64,000 bases of DNA. Source: Gaiellasilicea sp963794385 (GTDB lineage: Bacteria; Actinomycetota; Thermoleophilia; Gaiellales; Gaiellaceae). The stretch covers positions 124,001 through 188,000 of the forward strand of contig CAWCDT010000002.1 of assembly GCA_963794385.1 (NCBI GenBank), written 5' to 3'. The position numbers and the translations under genes are program-made. This document shows, in pieces, positions 8,236 through 16,375 of this stretch; within the stretch, counting starts at the first letter, position 1, and the number at the start of each line of letters is the position of its first letter. The notes below the pieces were generated by a model. It worked only from the letters and a program-made list of their open reading frames with translations. It did not search any database and had not been told where the DNA came from.

Positions 8236-9605
8236 CAGTGATCCTCCGGGTTTCCGAGCTGGCCGACGAGGTGCTCGGGCAGCCACTCGCCGGTCCGAGG
8301 CTCGCTCGTCGCGGTGCGGTAGTCGGCCGACAGCTCGTGACCGAGCTCGTCGGCGACCGCCTGAATCGTGGGAATCGTCGAAGGATCGGTGTAGGCGATG
8401 CCGTTCGGCGAGGTGTCGCCCTTGCGGTTCGCGTTCTTGAGCCTGATCTCGAACGGGTCGAGGCCGAGCTCCAGCGCGATGCGGCTCATGTGGGTCTCGA
8501 CCGCGAACGAGACGGACGTGACGCCGAACCCCCGCATCGCCGTCGTCGGGACACGGTTCGTGAAGACGACGTAGCCGTCGAATTCGAGATGCGGGATGGT
8601 GTAGGCGCCCGTGTGATGGAAGCTGTGCTTTGTCAGGCCGTACGGCGAGAAGCGTGCGTAGGCGCCCGAGTCGTGCAGCGTCAGCATCTTGCGGCCGAGG
8701 ATCCAGCCGTCCCTCGTCACCGCGTCCGCGATCTCCATGTGCCAGGGCGCCCTCGTCGAGGAGCAGAGGAACTCCTCCTCGCGCGTCCAGCGCCACTTCA
8801 CCGGCCGGCCCGCCTTGAGCGCGAGGAGTGAACACATCGTTTCCGTTGCGGTGTCAACCTTGCCGCCGAAGCCACCTCCGACCGTGCCGCCGACGACCTT
8901 GAGCTTGTTCAGCGGCACCTGCAGGTGCGCCGCGACGACGCCCATCGAGAAGTAGAGCGCCTGCGTGCAGGAGTAGATCGTCAGGCGGCCGTCGGCCTCG
9001 GGCACGACCTGGCACACCTGTGTCTCGATCGGGACGTGCTCGATCGCGGCGGGGCGGTAGACGCCCTGCACGATCACGTCCGCCTGCTCGAACGCCTCGT
9101 CGATCGATCCCTTGCGGATCTGACGTCGATCCATCTCGCCTTCGAAGTGCGGATACCAGTTGCCCCATTGGTGCACCTTCGGCGCGTCGCCGTCGAACGC
9201 CTTGCGGACGTCGAACAGCGCCGGCTTCTCTGCGAGGTCGAGGTCGATCGCCTCGACTGCGGCCTGCGCCGTCTCCTCGTCCTCCGCGGCGACGATCGCG
9301 ATCGGCTGGCCCTTGTAGCGGACGTTCTCCTTCGCGAGCAGCGGCTCGTCGGCCGGGATGCCGAGCGCGGAGAGGTGTCCGTACTCGAGGAGCGGTACGT
9401 CCTTCCAGGTGACGACTGTGTGCACGCCCTTCATCGACTCGGCCTTCGAGAGGTCGAGCCCCGTAATGTCGGCGTGATCCACGGGTGAGCGCAGTGCCTT
9501 CGTCCAGAGCGTGCCTGGCACCCGGATGTCGTCGACGTACATCGTGCGACCGGTGACGTGGGCGACGCCGTCGTAGCGCGGGAGTCGTGCTCCGACGGCC
9601 TTCAT
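8235..9605 (-). CDS. Molybdenum hydroxylase, N-terminal half of molybdopterin-binding subunit
   Basis: 456 residues matching the N-terminal part of xanthine/aldehyde dehydrogenase large subunits. It starts VGARLPRYDGVAHVTGRTMYVDDI (shortened: GARLPRYDGVAHVTG), carries GGTVGGGFGGK around the molybdenum cofactor, then AMRGFGV and GLDPFEIRLKNA. The start overlaps the end of the iron-sulfur subunit and the stop overlaps the C-terminal-half gene by one base, so all four subunit genes are coupled. The family includes xanthine, aldehyde, nicotinate and CO dehydrogenases. The CO dehydrogenase active-site AYxCSFR loop is not seen, so an organic substrate such as a purine or aldehyde is more likely. 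Confidence 0.87.
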   Translation of the reverse strand: MKAVGARLPRYDGVAHVTGRTMYVDDIRVPGTLWTKALRSPVDHADITGLDLSKAESMKGVHTVVTWKDVPLLEYGHLSALGIPADEPLLAKENVRYKGQPIAIVAAEDEETAQAAVEAIDLDLAEKPALFDVRKAFDGDAPKVHQWGNWYPHFEGEMDRRQIRKGSIDEAFEQADVIVQGVYRPAAIEHVPIETQVCQVVPEADGRLTIYSCTQALYFSMGVVAAHLQVPLNKLKVVGGTVGGGFGGKVDTATETMCSLLALKAGRPVKWRWTREEEFLCSSTRAPWHMEIADAVTRDGWILGRKMLTLHDSGAYARFSPYGLTKHSFHHTGAYTIPHLEFDGYVVFTNRVPTTAMRGFGVTSVSFAVETHMSRIALELGLDPFEIRLKNANRKGDTSPNGIAYTDPSTIPTIQAVADELGHELSADYRTATSEPRTGEWLPEHLVGQLGNPEDH

Positions 9606-10126
9606 GCCGGGGCCCCCGGAACCTCGACCGGAGCCTCCTCGCCCGTCTGTGGCAGCCAGCGCTGGGTGGCCTTGATCTCGCCGCCTGCGGCGGCCGCGAC
9701 TGCGTTGATGATCTTCACGTAGCCGGTGCAGCGGCAGACATGGCCCGCGAGTGCTCTCTGGATCGACTCGCGCTCCGGTGTGCCGCCGCCCTCCAGGTAG
9801 CTGTGAGCCGCGAGTACCATGCCGGAGGTGCAGAACCCGCACTGGGCGGCGTAGTGCTCGTGGAACGCGGTCTGGATCGGCGACAGGGCTTCCGGCGTTC
9901 CGAGGCCTTCGAGTGTGGTGATCTCGGCGCCGGCGAGCGCTGCGACGGGGAGCAGGCATGCTCGCCGCGGCGCGCTGTCGACGAGGATCGCGCAGGAGCC
10001 GCAGCCGCCTTGCTGGCAGCCGGCCTTGGGGCTCGTGATCCCGAGCTCCTCGCGGAGCACGTGCAGGAGCGGTGTCAGCGGCGGGCTCTCGACCGACCGC
10101 TCGACGCCGTTGACGGACAGCTTCAT
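9602..10126 (-). CDS. Molybdenum hydroxylase, [2Fe-2S] subunit
   Basis: 174 residues with both iron-sulfur clusters of the family: the plant-ferredoxin-type AGCQQGGCGSCAILVD and the C-terminal CGFCTSGM plus CRCTGY set. It passes electrons from the molybdenum site to the FAD subunit. The ATG at 10126 is preferred over a TTG one codon earlier because it forms a TGATG overlap with the FAD gene and has GAGGAGG 6 bases upstream. It overlaps the next gene by 4 bases. Confidence 0.92.
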   Translation of the reverse strand: MKLSVNGVERSVESPPLTPLLHVLREELGITSPKAGCQQGGCGSCAILVDSAPRRACLLPVAALAGAEITTLEGLGTPEALSPIQTAFHEHYAAQCGFCTSGMVLAAHSYLEGGGTPERESIQRALAGHVCRCTGYVKIINAVAAAAGGEIKATQRWLPQTGEEAPVEVPGAPA

Positions 10127-10902
10127 CAAGCCTCCTCGAGCTGCGTGAGCGCCCGCCGGACGAGTACGGGCAGGGTTCGCTTCCGGTACCAGGCTGATGC
10201 GAGCGCGTCGTCCGCGAAGGTCACGTCCGCGGCCGCTGCGTCGGCTGCGGCCTCCGGGTCGCTCGCCTTCGCCTCGGCGCCCGGGAGCCGCACGGCGTGG
10301 CCGGCCACGCCGCTGGCGGCGAGCCGGACCGTGCCGTCTGCGGCGCGTGCCGCCGACACGGCGAGGGCGGTGTAGTCGTGCGTGTGCGGACGGATCAGGG
10401 GAGCGAATGCTCCGGCGGAGGGCTCCTCGAACGAGACGTCGAGCAGCAGCCGGTCCTTGCGACGCGGGAGGAAATCCTCGAGCGGCTCCGTCGTCTCGCC
10501 GCCGGCGCCCGCCGAACGGACTGTCGCGCCGGTGGCCAGGAGGGCTCCCTGCAGGTCGCCCCGGGGCGCCTCCATGCCTTCGCCGGCACAGAGGTTGCCG
10601 CCGACGGTGCCCTGGGCGCGGATCTCAATGTCGGCGACGTTCGAGGCGCACGGGCCGACCGGGGCGGGTAGCGACACGAGCTCCGAGACCGGAGTTGTCG
10701 CGCCGATCGTGATCCGGGGCCCATCGTGGGTGATGCCGGCTAGCCCGGCGCCGGTCAGGAGCATCGCTTTCTTCGGGCGCAACCTCCCACTCGTCAGCTC
10801 GGGAACAACGATGGTTCCGCCGCCGATCACGGTGACGCCCGCTTCAAAGAGGGACACAGCCTCCTCGGGCGTGGACGGTTGGAGCACGTCAGGCGCTGTC
10901 AT
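10126..10902 (-). CDS. Molybdenum hydroxylase, FAD-binding subunit
   Basis: 258 residues of the CoxM/XdhB type. An N-terminal GGGT loop (VIGGGTIVV) and the EIRAQGTVGGNLCAGE segment bind FAD; the C-terminal part matches the CO dehydrogenase flavoprotein tail (YRKRTLPVLVRRAL). It is the first gene of the minus-strand operon FAD, iron-sulfur, molybdopterin-N, molybdopterin-C. It is divergent from the coxD-like gene across 122 bases that hold a LacI-type palindrome. The start has an AAGGA ribosome site. Confidence 0.9.
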   Translation of the reverse strand: MTAPDVLQPSTPEEAVSLFEAGVTVIGGGTIVVPELTSGRLRPKKAMLLTGAGLAGITHDGPRITIGATTPVSELVSLPAPVGPCASNVADIEIRAQGTVGGNLCAGEGMEAPRGDLQGALLATGATVRSAGAGGETTEPLEDFLPRRKDRLLLDVSFEEPSAGAFAPLIRPHTHDYTALAVSAARAADGTVRLAASGVAGHAVRLPGAEAKASDPEAAADAAAADVTFADDALASAWYRKRTLPVLVRRALTQLEEA

Positions 10903-10971
10903 TGACCATCCTTCGGTTCGGATCTCCTTCGTGCCCGCCGAGTCTAGAACGGTACCGCGTCACCAACAAAT

Positions 10972-10985
10972 GAGAATCGATTATC
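10972..10985. promoter_or_regulatory. LacI-type palindromic operator candidate (second copy)
   Basis: GAGAATCGATTATC lies between the divergent Mo-hydroxylase and coxD-like operons, about 40 bases before the coxD-like start and 70 before the FAD gene. It shares AATCGATTATCG exactly with the site at the head of the sugar-acid operon. It could serve both divergent promoters. Confidence 0.4.
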
Positions 10986-11012
10986 GGCGGCCGAGCGCGC
11001 GAAGGGGTCGAG

Positions 11013-11018
11013 TACGCT
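11013..11018 (+). promoter_or_regulatory. -10 box, leaderless start of coxD-like gene
   Basis: TACGCT, then 6 bases, then GTG at 11025. Confidence 0.5.
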
Positions 11019-11024
11019 GCCCGC

Positions 11025-11906
11025 GTGAGCTTCCACACGATCGACGAGCTCGAGGCGGCTCTGCGCGAAGCCGACTATCTGCCCGATCGCGGCCTCGCCA
11101 CGGTCCTGTTTCTTTCGCTCGCGCTCGAGAAGCCGGTGCTGCTCGAAGGGGAGGCGGGAGTCGGGAAGACGGAGGCGGCGAAGGCGCTCGCGCGGGCACT
11201 CGGCGCGCGGCTGATCCGGCTGCAGTGCTACGAGGGGCTCGACGTCACGCACGCCGTCTACGAGTGGAATTACCCGCGCCAGCTGCTCCACATCCGCGCG
11301 GCGCAGGAGGGGACGGTCTCGGAGGACGAGCTCTTCGGGCCCGAGTTCCTGATCCGGCGGCCGCTGCTCGAGGCGATCGACACGGACGAGCACGTCGTGC
11401 TCCTGATCGACGAGGTCGACCGCGCCGACGAGGAGTTCGAGGCGTTCCTGCTCGAGGTGCTCTCCGACTTCCAGATCACGATCCCGGAGCTCGGAACGAT
11501 CCGAGCGCGCCGGAAGCCCGCGGTCGTGCTGACCTCGAACCGCACCCGCGAGCTGCACGACGCGCTCAAGCGGCGCACCCTCTTCCAGTGGATCGGCCAT
11601 CCCTCGCTGCAGCGGGAGGTCGAGATCGTGCGGCTTCGCGTCCCCGGGGTCCCCGAGCGCCTGGCCGAGGAGGCAGCCGCATTCGTCCGCGGCCTGCGCG
11701 GGCTCGACCTCGCGAAGCCGCCGGGCGTGGCCGAGACTATCGACTGGGCGCAGGCGCTCGCCGCGCTCGGCCGCGAGGAAATCGACGCGCAGGTGGTTGA
11801 GCAGACGCTCGGCTCGGTGCTCAAGTACCGCGAGGACATTGAGGCCGTTCGCGACGAGACGCTCGTCGGGCTGATCGAAGTCGCCCGCGCGGCGTCGGGC
11901 CGCTAG
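11025..11906 (+). CDS. CoxD-like MoxR-family AAA+ ATPase
   Basis: 293 residues with Walker A GEAGVGKT at 42-49 and a Walker B/DEVD segment (VVLLIDEVDRADEEFE). It is the MoxR/CoxD branch of AAA+ proteins. In carbon monoxide oxidisers CoxD is needed to sulfurate and mature the molybdenum centre. The location beside a molybdenum hydroxylase, followed by a CoxE-like von Willebrand protein, supports the same maturation role here. The GTG start has a -10 box 6 bases upstream and no ribosome site, so the mRNA is probably leaderless. Confidence 0.88.
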   Translation: MSFHTIDELEAALREADYLPDRGLATVLFLSLALEKPVLLEGEAGVGKTEAAKALARALGARLIRLQCYEGLDVTHAVYEWNYPRQLLHIRAAQEGTVSEDELFGPEFLIRRPLLEAIDTDEHVVLLIDEVDRADEEFEAFLLEVLSDFQITIPELGTIRARRKPAVVLTSNRTRELHDALKRRTLFQWIGHPSLQREVEIVRLRVPGVPERLAEEAAAFVRGLRGLDLAKPPGVAETIDWAQALAALGREEIDAQVVEQTLGSVLKYREDIEAVRDETLVGLIEVARAASGR

Positions 11907-11912
11907 AGCGAC

Positions 11913-13043
11913 GTGGCCGGCGCGGCGATCGTTCGACACGTCGTCACCTTCGGCCGGGTGCTGCGGGAGGTCGGCATCGAGGTCGGGCCGGGCCGAGTCG
12001 CTGATGCGGTCCGCGGGCTCGGAGTGGTCGACCTGACGCGGCAGGAGGACGTCTATTTCGCCCTCAGGCAGACGCTCGTCTCCCGGCACGACGAGCTCGA
12101 GCTCTTCGACCGGGCCTTCGTCGCCTGGTTCCTGCGCGGGCCGATCGCACCGCCCGTCCGCGAGAAGCAGCGCCGGAAACTGGCCGACCGGACCGAGGCG
12201 ACGCTCGGCTCCGACGTCGGCGGTGACGACGCCGAGGTCGTCGGCGAGCCGGTCGAGCTCGGCGCGTCAGCCCACGAGCTGCTGCGCGAGAAGGACTTCG
12301 CGGAGATGACGGCCGAGGAGTTCGTGCGCGCCCGCCGCCTGCTGCTCGCCATCGCCCGCAGCCGCCCACGGCGGACGTCACGCCGGCTGACTCCCGATCC
12401 TCGCGGCGACCGTCTCGACATGCGGAGGCTGATCCGGCGTTCGCTGCGCACCGGCGGGGATCCTGTCGACCAACCTTGGAAAGCGCGCAAGGAGGTCCCC
12501 CGAAAGCTTGTCGTTCTTTGCGACGTGTCCGGCTCGATGGACGCCTACGCGCGTGCTCTGCTGCTGTTTCTCCACGCGATGGTCGGCTCGGGGCGCGGCG
12601 TCGAGACGTTCGGCTTCGGAACCAGGCTGACGCGGCTCACCGGCGACCTCGCGACGCGCGATCCGGAGGCCGCGCTCGCCCACGCCACGACGACCGACCT
12701 CGACTGGGGGAGCGGGACTCGGATCGGCGCGTCGCTGAAGGAGTTCAACGAGGTCTACGGCCGCCGTGCACTCTCGCGGGGCGCCGTGGTTGTGATCGTC
12801 TCGGACGGATGGGAGCGGGAAGGGCCGGAAGCGATCAGCCGCGAGATGGCGAGACTGGCCCGTGCCGCCTACGCGGTCATCTGGGTGAACCCGCTCAAGG
12901 GAAACCCCGAGTACCGGCCGCTCGCGGGAGGAATGCGGGCTGCCCTGCCGTTTGTGGACCGTTTCCTCTCCGGCCACAACCTGCGCAGCCTCGAGGAGCT
13001 CGCCGCCGTTGTCGGGGGGATCCAGCGCCGTCACGCCGCCTGA
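11913..13043 (+). CDS. CoxE-like von Willebrand factor A domain protein
   Basis: 376 residues. The C-terminal VWA domain carries the MIDAS motif DVSGSM followed by SDGWEREG. The N-terminal helical part matches CoxE-type proteins (GRVLREVGIEVGPGRV). MoxR ATPase plus VWA protein pairs act together as chaperones on metalloenzymes. Here the pair adjoins the Mo-hydroxylase operon. The gene starts GTG six bases after the ATPase stop, so the two are co-transcribed. About 210 bases after it (13044-13256) hold nothing recognisable. Confidence 0.86.
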   Translation: MAGAAIVRHVVTFGRVLREVGIEVGPGRVADAVRGLGVVDLTRQEDVYFALRQTLVSRHDELELFDRAFVAWFLRGPIAPPVREKQRRKLADRTEATLGSDVGGDDAEVVGEPVELGASAHELLREKDFAEMTAEEFVRARRLLLAIARSRPRRTSRRLTPDPRGDRLDMRRLIRRSLRTGGDPVDQPWKARKEVPRKLVVLCDVSGSMDAYARALLLFLHAMVGSGRGVETFGFGTRLTRLTGDLATRDPEAALAHATTTDLDWGSGTRIGASLKEFNEVYGRRALSRGAVVVIVSDGWEREGPEAISREMARLARAAYAVIWVNPLKGNPEYRPLAGGMRAALPFVDRFLSGHNLRSLEELAAVVGGIQRRHAA

Positions 13044-13256
13044 GACGTATCTCCGAGCGCTCAACAGATCGCAGCTGATGGAGGACGTGAGGGACCTCAG
13101 TTGGGCCTCGGGTCGGACCCGTGTCCCCGGAGACAGAGGATCCGGAGCCGCTTCGCCGGAAACTCAATGAGCTAAGGCGCGGAGCCATTCTACCGAGGGC
13201 CGCTGGTAGTGGCGCGGAGCCGTGCCGATCCGGCTCAGCTCACTATCGCTCGTCCG

Positions 13257-13703
13257 TTACGGCCTCGCTGTGACCGCGACTCCTCCGAAGACGGCGAAGC
13301 CGTCGAGCGTCAGGGTTGGTGCGTCCGCCGCCCCGGGCTCGGGAACGCCTGCGTCAGCGCCTCCGGCGACGGCCCTCATGTTCGATCGAACGCGCCATCC
13401 CTCCGGCACTTTGATGGCAATCCCTCCGTTGAGCGCGTGCAGGTCAAGGTGGGCGCCGTCGGACGACAGCTTTGCTGCACGCAGGTCGACCGAGATCCCG
13501 CCGAACCAGGCGAGCATCGACCCTCCGCGGAACGCCGGGGCGCGGCTCTCGAGCTCGATGCCGTCAAAGATCGCCACCAGTGCGACCTCGTCGCTCTCGG
13601 CGTCACCGCGGGAGCGTAGGACGCGCTTCATGATCGCCGCCGCGGCCATTAGTCCGGCCCAGAAGCCGAGGATTGTCAGCCCAAGCGCCCGCAGCAACCT
13701 CAC
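13257..13703 (-). CDS. Membrane protein with LiaF-like C-terminal domain
   Basis: 148 residues from the GTG at 13703. One membrane segment (LGLTILGFWAGLMAAAAIM) is followed by a beta-rich domain with repeated short motifs (IFDGIELESR, WFGGISVDLR, LNGGIAIKVPEGW, VFGGVAVTAR). This pattern is typical of the cell-wall-active antibiotic response (LiaF C-terminal) domain, a parallel beta structure in envelope-stress sensing proteins. A longer reading to 13805 lacks resemblance. No partner kinase adjoins it. The role in envelope stress is inference. Confidence 0.65.
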   Translation of the reverse strand: MRLLRALGLTILGFWAGLMAAAAIMKRVLRSRGDAESDEVALVAIFDGIELESRAPAFRGGSMLAWFGGISVDLRAAKLSSDGAHLDLHALNGGIAIKVPEGWRVRSNMRAVAGGADAGVPEPGAADAPTLTLDGFAVFGGVAVTARP

Positions 13704-14037
13704 CGATCCAGGGTACTCGTGACGAAAGGAGACACGCACAAGTAGGCATGAACCTAGCCACGTCCTGCAGCGGAAAGCCCAGCCCAGAGAGCAGAAGAAG
13801 CCCACCCGGGACTCGAATCACTGCCCCCATCGGGACGGCTCGGGCCGGGATGCGCCAGCATGGTCGGAAAGCGCGCCTGAGCAGGGCTTTTCACGTGGGT
13901 TGGCGGGTCACAGCGAGACAGGCCCGGACGGGTCGGGACAGGTCGATCCAGCCCGAGTGGTCTAAGCCGGGTCTCGGCCCGGCAGCGACCGGAGCGACCC
14001 CTTGGGGCCATCGCGACGACCGGTGTAGCTCGCGGCA
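13704..14037. other. Intergenic stretch without a recognised gene
   Basis: About 330 bases between two minus-strand genes. The minus strand contains ATTCGAGTCCCGGGTGGGC, resembling the 3' end of a tRNA, but the matching T-stem and cloverleaf are absent. Nothing else recognisable. Confidence 0.4.
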
Positions 14038-14886
14038 CTACTGCGGCGGCCACTCGGTGCCGCGTTGCGACGCGGCGAACTCGTCCAGCGGCACGTTTCT
14101 GAGCTCGATAACGACGACGTACGGATACACGTGCACGGAGTGGATCGCCGACTGAAAGGGTATCGCCGGCGACGAGAGCACCCGCTCGGGACTGGCATCG
14201 TCGAGCGTCAGGTCGTAGGCGAACAGAGCACGCGACAGACCCTGCACGTAGCCCAAGAAGGCGTTGTCGTCGCCGTGTATGTCCTCGCAGATGTACACCC
14301 CGCCGGACCTGAGACGCGGGAGCAGCTCCTCGAGGGTTACGAGCTGCTGGTCGACCGTGTGCCCGCCGTCATCGACGATGACGTCGAGCGACGGCGTCTC
14401 GGCTCGGAACGTCTCCCAGAAGCCACGGTCTGCCTGGTCGCCGATGAAGACGGATGCCTCCTCGAACCTCGTGCAGTACGGGTCGATGTCGACGCCGTAG
14501 AGCTCTGCGCTTGGCCCGAGGTACTCCCGCCACATGTCTAGGCTTCCCCCGGCGTAGATCCCGATTTCGAGCAGCCTGGACGGCTTGCCGACGAACTTCG
14601 CGAGGTGCCGGTCGTAGATCTCGAAGTAGTGGCGCCATTTGACGATCCCTCTCCCGCGTGTGCGGGCATCGAAGAATGCGTCGAGCCGGTTGATTGGTTC
14701 GGCGGTCGGGATCCCGCTCTCGGGCGCAGGGTATTGACGCCAGCCCTGCGAGTACTCGTACCCGCGGGCGGCGGCTCTCGTGCGGGCAACAGCACGCGCT
14801 GCCCGGGACGCCGCCCTTGCTGCGGCTCTCGTCGCCGTCGCCCGTTTGATGCTGCGAGGAAGATGCGCGACGATCGTGTCCTTCAC
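14038..14886 (-). CDS. Class I SAM-dependent methyltransferase
   Basis: 282 residues from a GTG at 14886. After a basic, Ala/Arg-rich N-terminal segment comes a Rossmann methyltransferase. LLEIGIYAGGSLDMW is motif I, YGVDIDP is motif II with the acidic ribose ligand, and VIVDDGGHT plus GGVYICEDIHG follow. This arrangement, with a metal-like DDGGHT, resembles the macrolide and cephamycin O-methyltransferase type. The start overlaps the stop of a possible small broken upstream gene (ATGTGA). Substrate unknown. Confidence 0.78.
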   Translation of the reverse strand: MKDTIVAHLPRSIKRATATRAAARAASRAARAVARTRAAARGYEYSQGWRQYPAPESGIPTAEPINRLDAFFDARTRGRGIVKWRHYFEIYDRHLAKFVGKPSRLLEIGIYAGGSLDMWREYLGPSAELYGVDIDPYCTRFEEASVFIGDQADRGFWETFRAETPSLDVIVDDGGHTVDQQLVTLEELLPRLRSGGVYICEDIHGDDNAFLGYVQGLSRALFAYDLTLDDASPERVLSSPAIPFQSAIHSVHVYPYVVVIELRNVPLDEFAASQRGTEWPPQ

Positions 14887-15090
14887 ATCGGAGAACCTAC
14901 GCGCTGTCGCCGTTTGTCGGTCAGGTGGTCTGGCCGACGTCGCACGCCTGCGCAGGACTGCACAGGGGACGGCGGCCGAGCCGCCCGCGGGGGCGCCGGC
15001 CGCTCGCTGCCGCCGGAGCCGGCGTGCACGACCGCTCCCGAGAGTAGGACAGCCAACAGGGTCGGGAATGAGAGCCCGAAAGAGCCTCAT
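14883..15090 (-). pseudogene. Possible small exported protein, frame-broken
   Basis: An ATG at 15090 follows GGAGG and opens with MRLFRALIP. One frame over, from about 15053, the DNA reads LLAVLLSGAVVHAGSGG. Joined by removing one base in CCCGACCC, the two give a convincing signal peptide. The second frame stays open to a TGA at 14883 that overlaps the GTG of the methyltransferase, a coupling arrangement. The product would be about 68 residues, Pro- and Arg-rich. Evidence is only compositional; it may be chance. Confidence 0.3.
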
Positions 15091-15341
15091 AAGTTCCTCC
15101 AGGGGTCCGAGAGTCTGTCCGTGATCCAGGCCCGCTATGGCGTCCGCATGAGGCGGACATGAGACGCCGGGTTACCCGAGGCGTGCAGCTTGCGGCGACT
15201 TGCTTTCGAGGCATGGCGAGGCGAGGCGGCGGTTCGCGTGCCGGTGAACGGGAACGCCGCGTCGGCGGTTTCGACGCAGGGCTTGAAAGTGCTCGCGTAC
15301 CTGTCTAAAACGGTGAGGGATTCGTCTGCGGACAAGGGGGG
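14887..15341. other. Intergenic stretch, mostly empty
   Basis: Apart from the possible small frame-broken gene at 14883-15090, I see no gene, repeat or RNA in these 455 bases. Confidence 0.4.
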
Positions 15342-16073
15342 ATGGATGTGAGATCACACCACGCGTTGCACGTGCTGATGGACGTGCGCCGCCACTTCGT
15401 CATCTCATTCGGCTTCGCGTTCCTCCTCTCAGGAGTCGCCGGGGCGACTGCGGTGCCGCCGACTTCCCAGGTCAGCCGCGTCGCGTCAGAGCCCGTCGCC
15501 GCACGCGTCGTCGAAGCGGCGGGCGACACGTCGTTCCTCCTCATCGCGGGCGTCTCACTCGGCTTCGCCGCCGCCGGCATCGCCTTTGCGATCGCCGTCT
15601 TCACCGGCGTCCAGGGGCTCAGGCGGCGGAGCTGGATCGAGCACACAGGTGAGCCCGACGAGCGACCTGAGCGCCCCGCCTCACATCCCGCGCCGGCTCC
15701 GGCCTCCCCTGCAACGCCGGCCCCAGCTGCCCCGGCAACGCCGCTCGTCGACGTCGTCCAGCCCTCCGCCCGGCTGACAACAGCGTCGGCGGGAGACCAG
15801 CAGGACGAGGTCGTCGTCGCACTCTGGCGCGGTTACATGAAGTCGCGGTTCTACGCGACGTCGACCGAACCGGACGGGACGGAAACCACGGTCGCCGCCT
15901 CACCGTTCTTCCGGCCCGAGCGATACGTCCTGATCGAGGAGTCGCACTCCGCTCGTGCCGCCTACGCGGACCTCACCCGGAAGCTGGCAGAGCACGGGTG
16001 GGAGCCGATCGGGACCGACGAGACGTTCGCGAGCCTGTTCCGGCGGCGGTCCGGCGCGACCGGAGGGCCGTGA
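15342..16073 (+). CDS. Hypothetical membrane protein with Pro/Ala linker
   Basis: 243 residues, not recognised. An N-terminal hydrophobic segment (HFVISFGFAFLLSGVAGA) looks like a signal or anchor. A second membrane span lies at about 66-90 (LLIAGVSLGFAAAGIAFAIA), then a Pro/Ala-rich linker (about 100-135). A C-terminal soluble domain contains WRGYMKSRFYA and LAEHGWEPIG; two-strand layouts like this occur in small alpha/beta cytoplasmic domains. AAGGGGGG before the ATG is the probable ribosome site. Confidence 0.6.
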   Translation: MDVRSHHALHVLMDVRRHFVISFGFAFLLSGVAGATAVPPTSQVSRVASEPVAARVVEAAGDTSFLLIAGVSLGFAAAGIAFAIAVFTGVQGLRRRSWIEHTGEPDERPERPASHPAPAPASPATPAPAAPATPLVDVVQPSARLTTASAGDQQDEVVVALWRGYMKSRFYATSTEPDGTETTVAASPFFRPERYVLIEESHSARAAYADLTRKLAEHGWEPIGTDETFASLFRRRSGATGGP

Positions 16074-16150
16074 CATCTCGAGGCGGCACACGGGGGCACC
16101 ACATGTGCATCCGCGCATTCCTGACCTAGGTGACCCGCTTGAATGAGTGA

Positions 16151-16172
16151 AAACCGCCTGGTCAGGCGGTTT
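16151..16172 (-). terminator. Terminator after tRNA-Glu
   Basis: AAACCGCC and GGCGGTTT form an 8-bp stem around a 6-base loop, just 3' of the minus-strand tRNA, and are followed on that strand by TTTTCA. Confidence 0.7.
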
Positions 16173-16177
16173 AGGAA

Positions 16178-16249
16178 GGCCCATACGGGATTCGAACCCG
16201 TGCCGCCGCCGTGAGAGGGCGGTGTCCTAGGCCACTAGACGAATGGGCC
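16178..16249 (-). tRNA. tRNA-Glu (anticodon CTC)
   Basis: A 72-nt cloverleaf on the minus strand: acceptor GGCCCAT pairing with ATGGGCC, anticodon stem CCGCC/GGCGG with loop CTCTCAC giving anticodon CTC, and T-arm CACGGGTTCGAATCCCGT. CCA is not encoded. It stands alone with its own terminator. Confidence 0.95.
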
Positions 16250-16375
16250 GTGGCGCGGGCGCCAGTGTAGCGGACGAGTTCGGAGCATCGCTTTACCAAG
16301 CCCTTGCCTTCGCCTGGCCCGGGGCTGGGGAGGCCGCGGGCATCCTCGACAGGTGAACGCAACGAGGAGGGATCG

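Noticed and set aside
7138..9605. Split molybdopterin subunit as another sequencing frameshift
   Set aside because: The needed shift is not +1, the second gene has a good ribosome site and a proper start, and the overlap is a classical TGATG.
13795..13830. tRNA 3'-end-like string on the minus strand (ATTCGAGTCCCGGGTGGGC), possible attachment-site remnant
   Set aside because: The T-stem partner does not pair, no acceptor 5' side or anticodon arm is found, and no integrase or foreign DNA adjoins.
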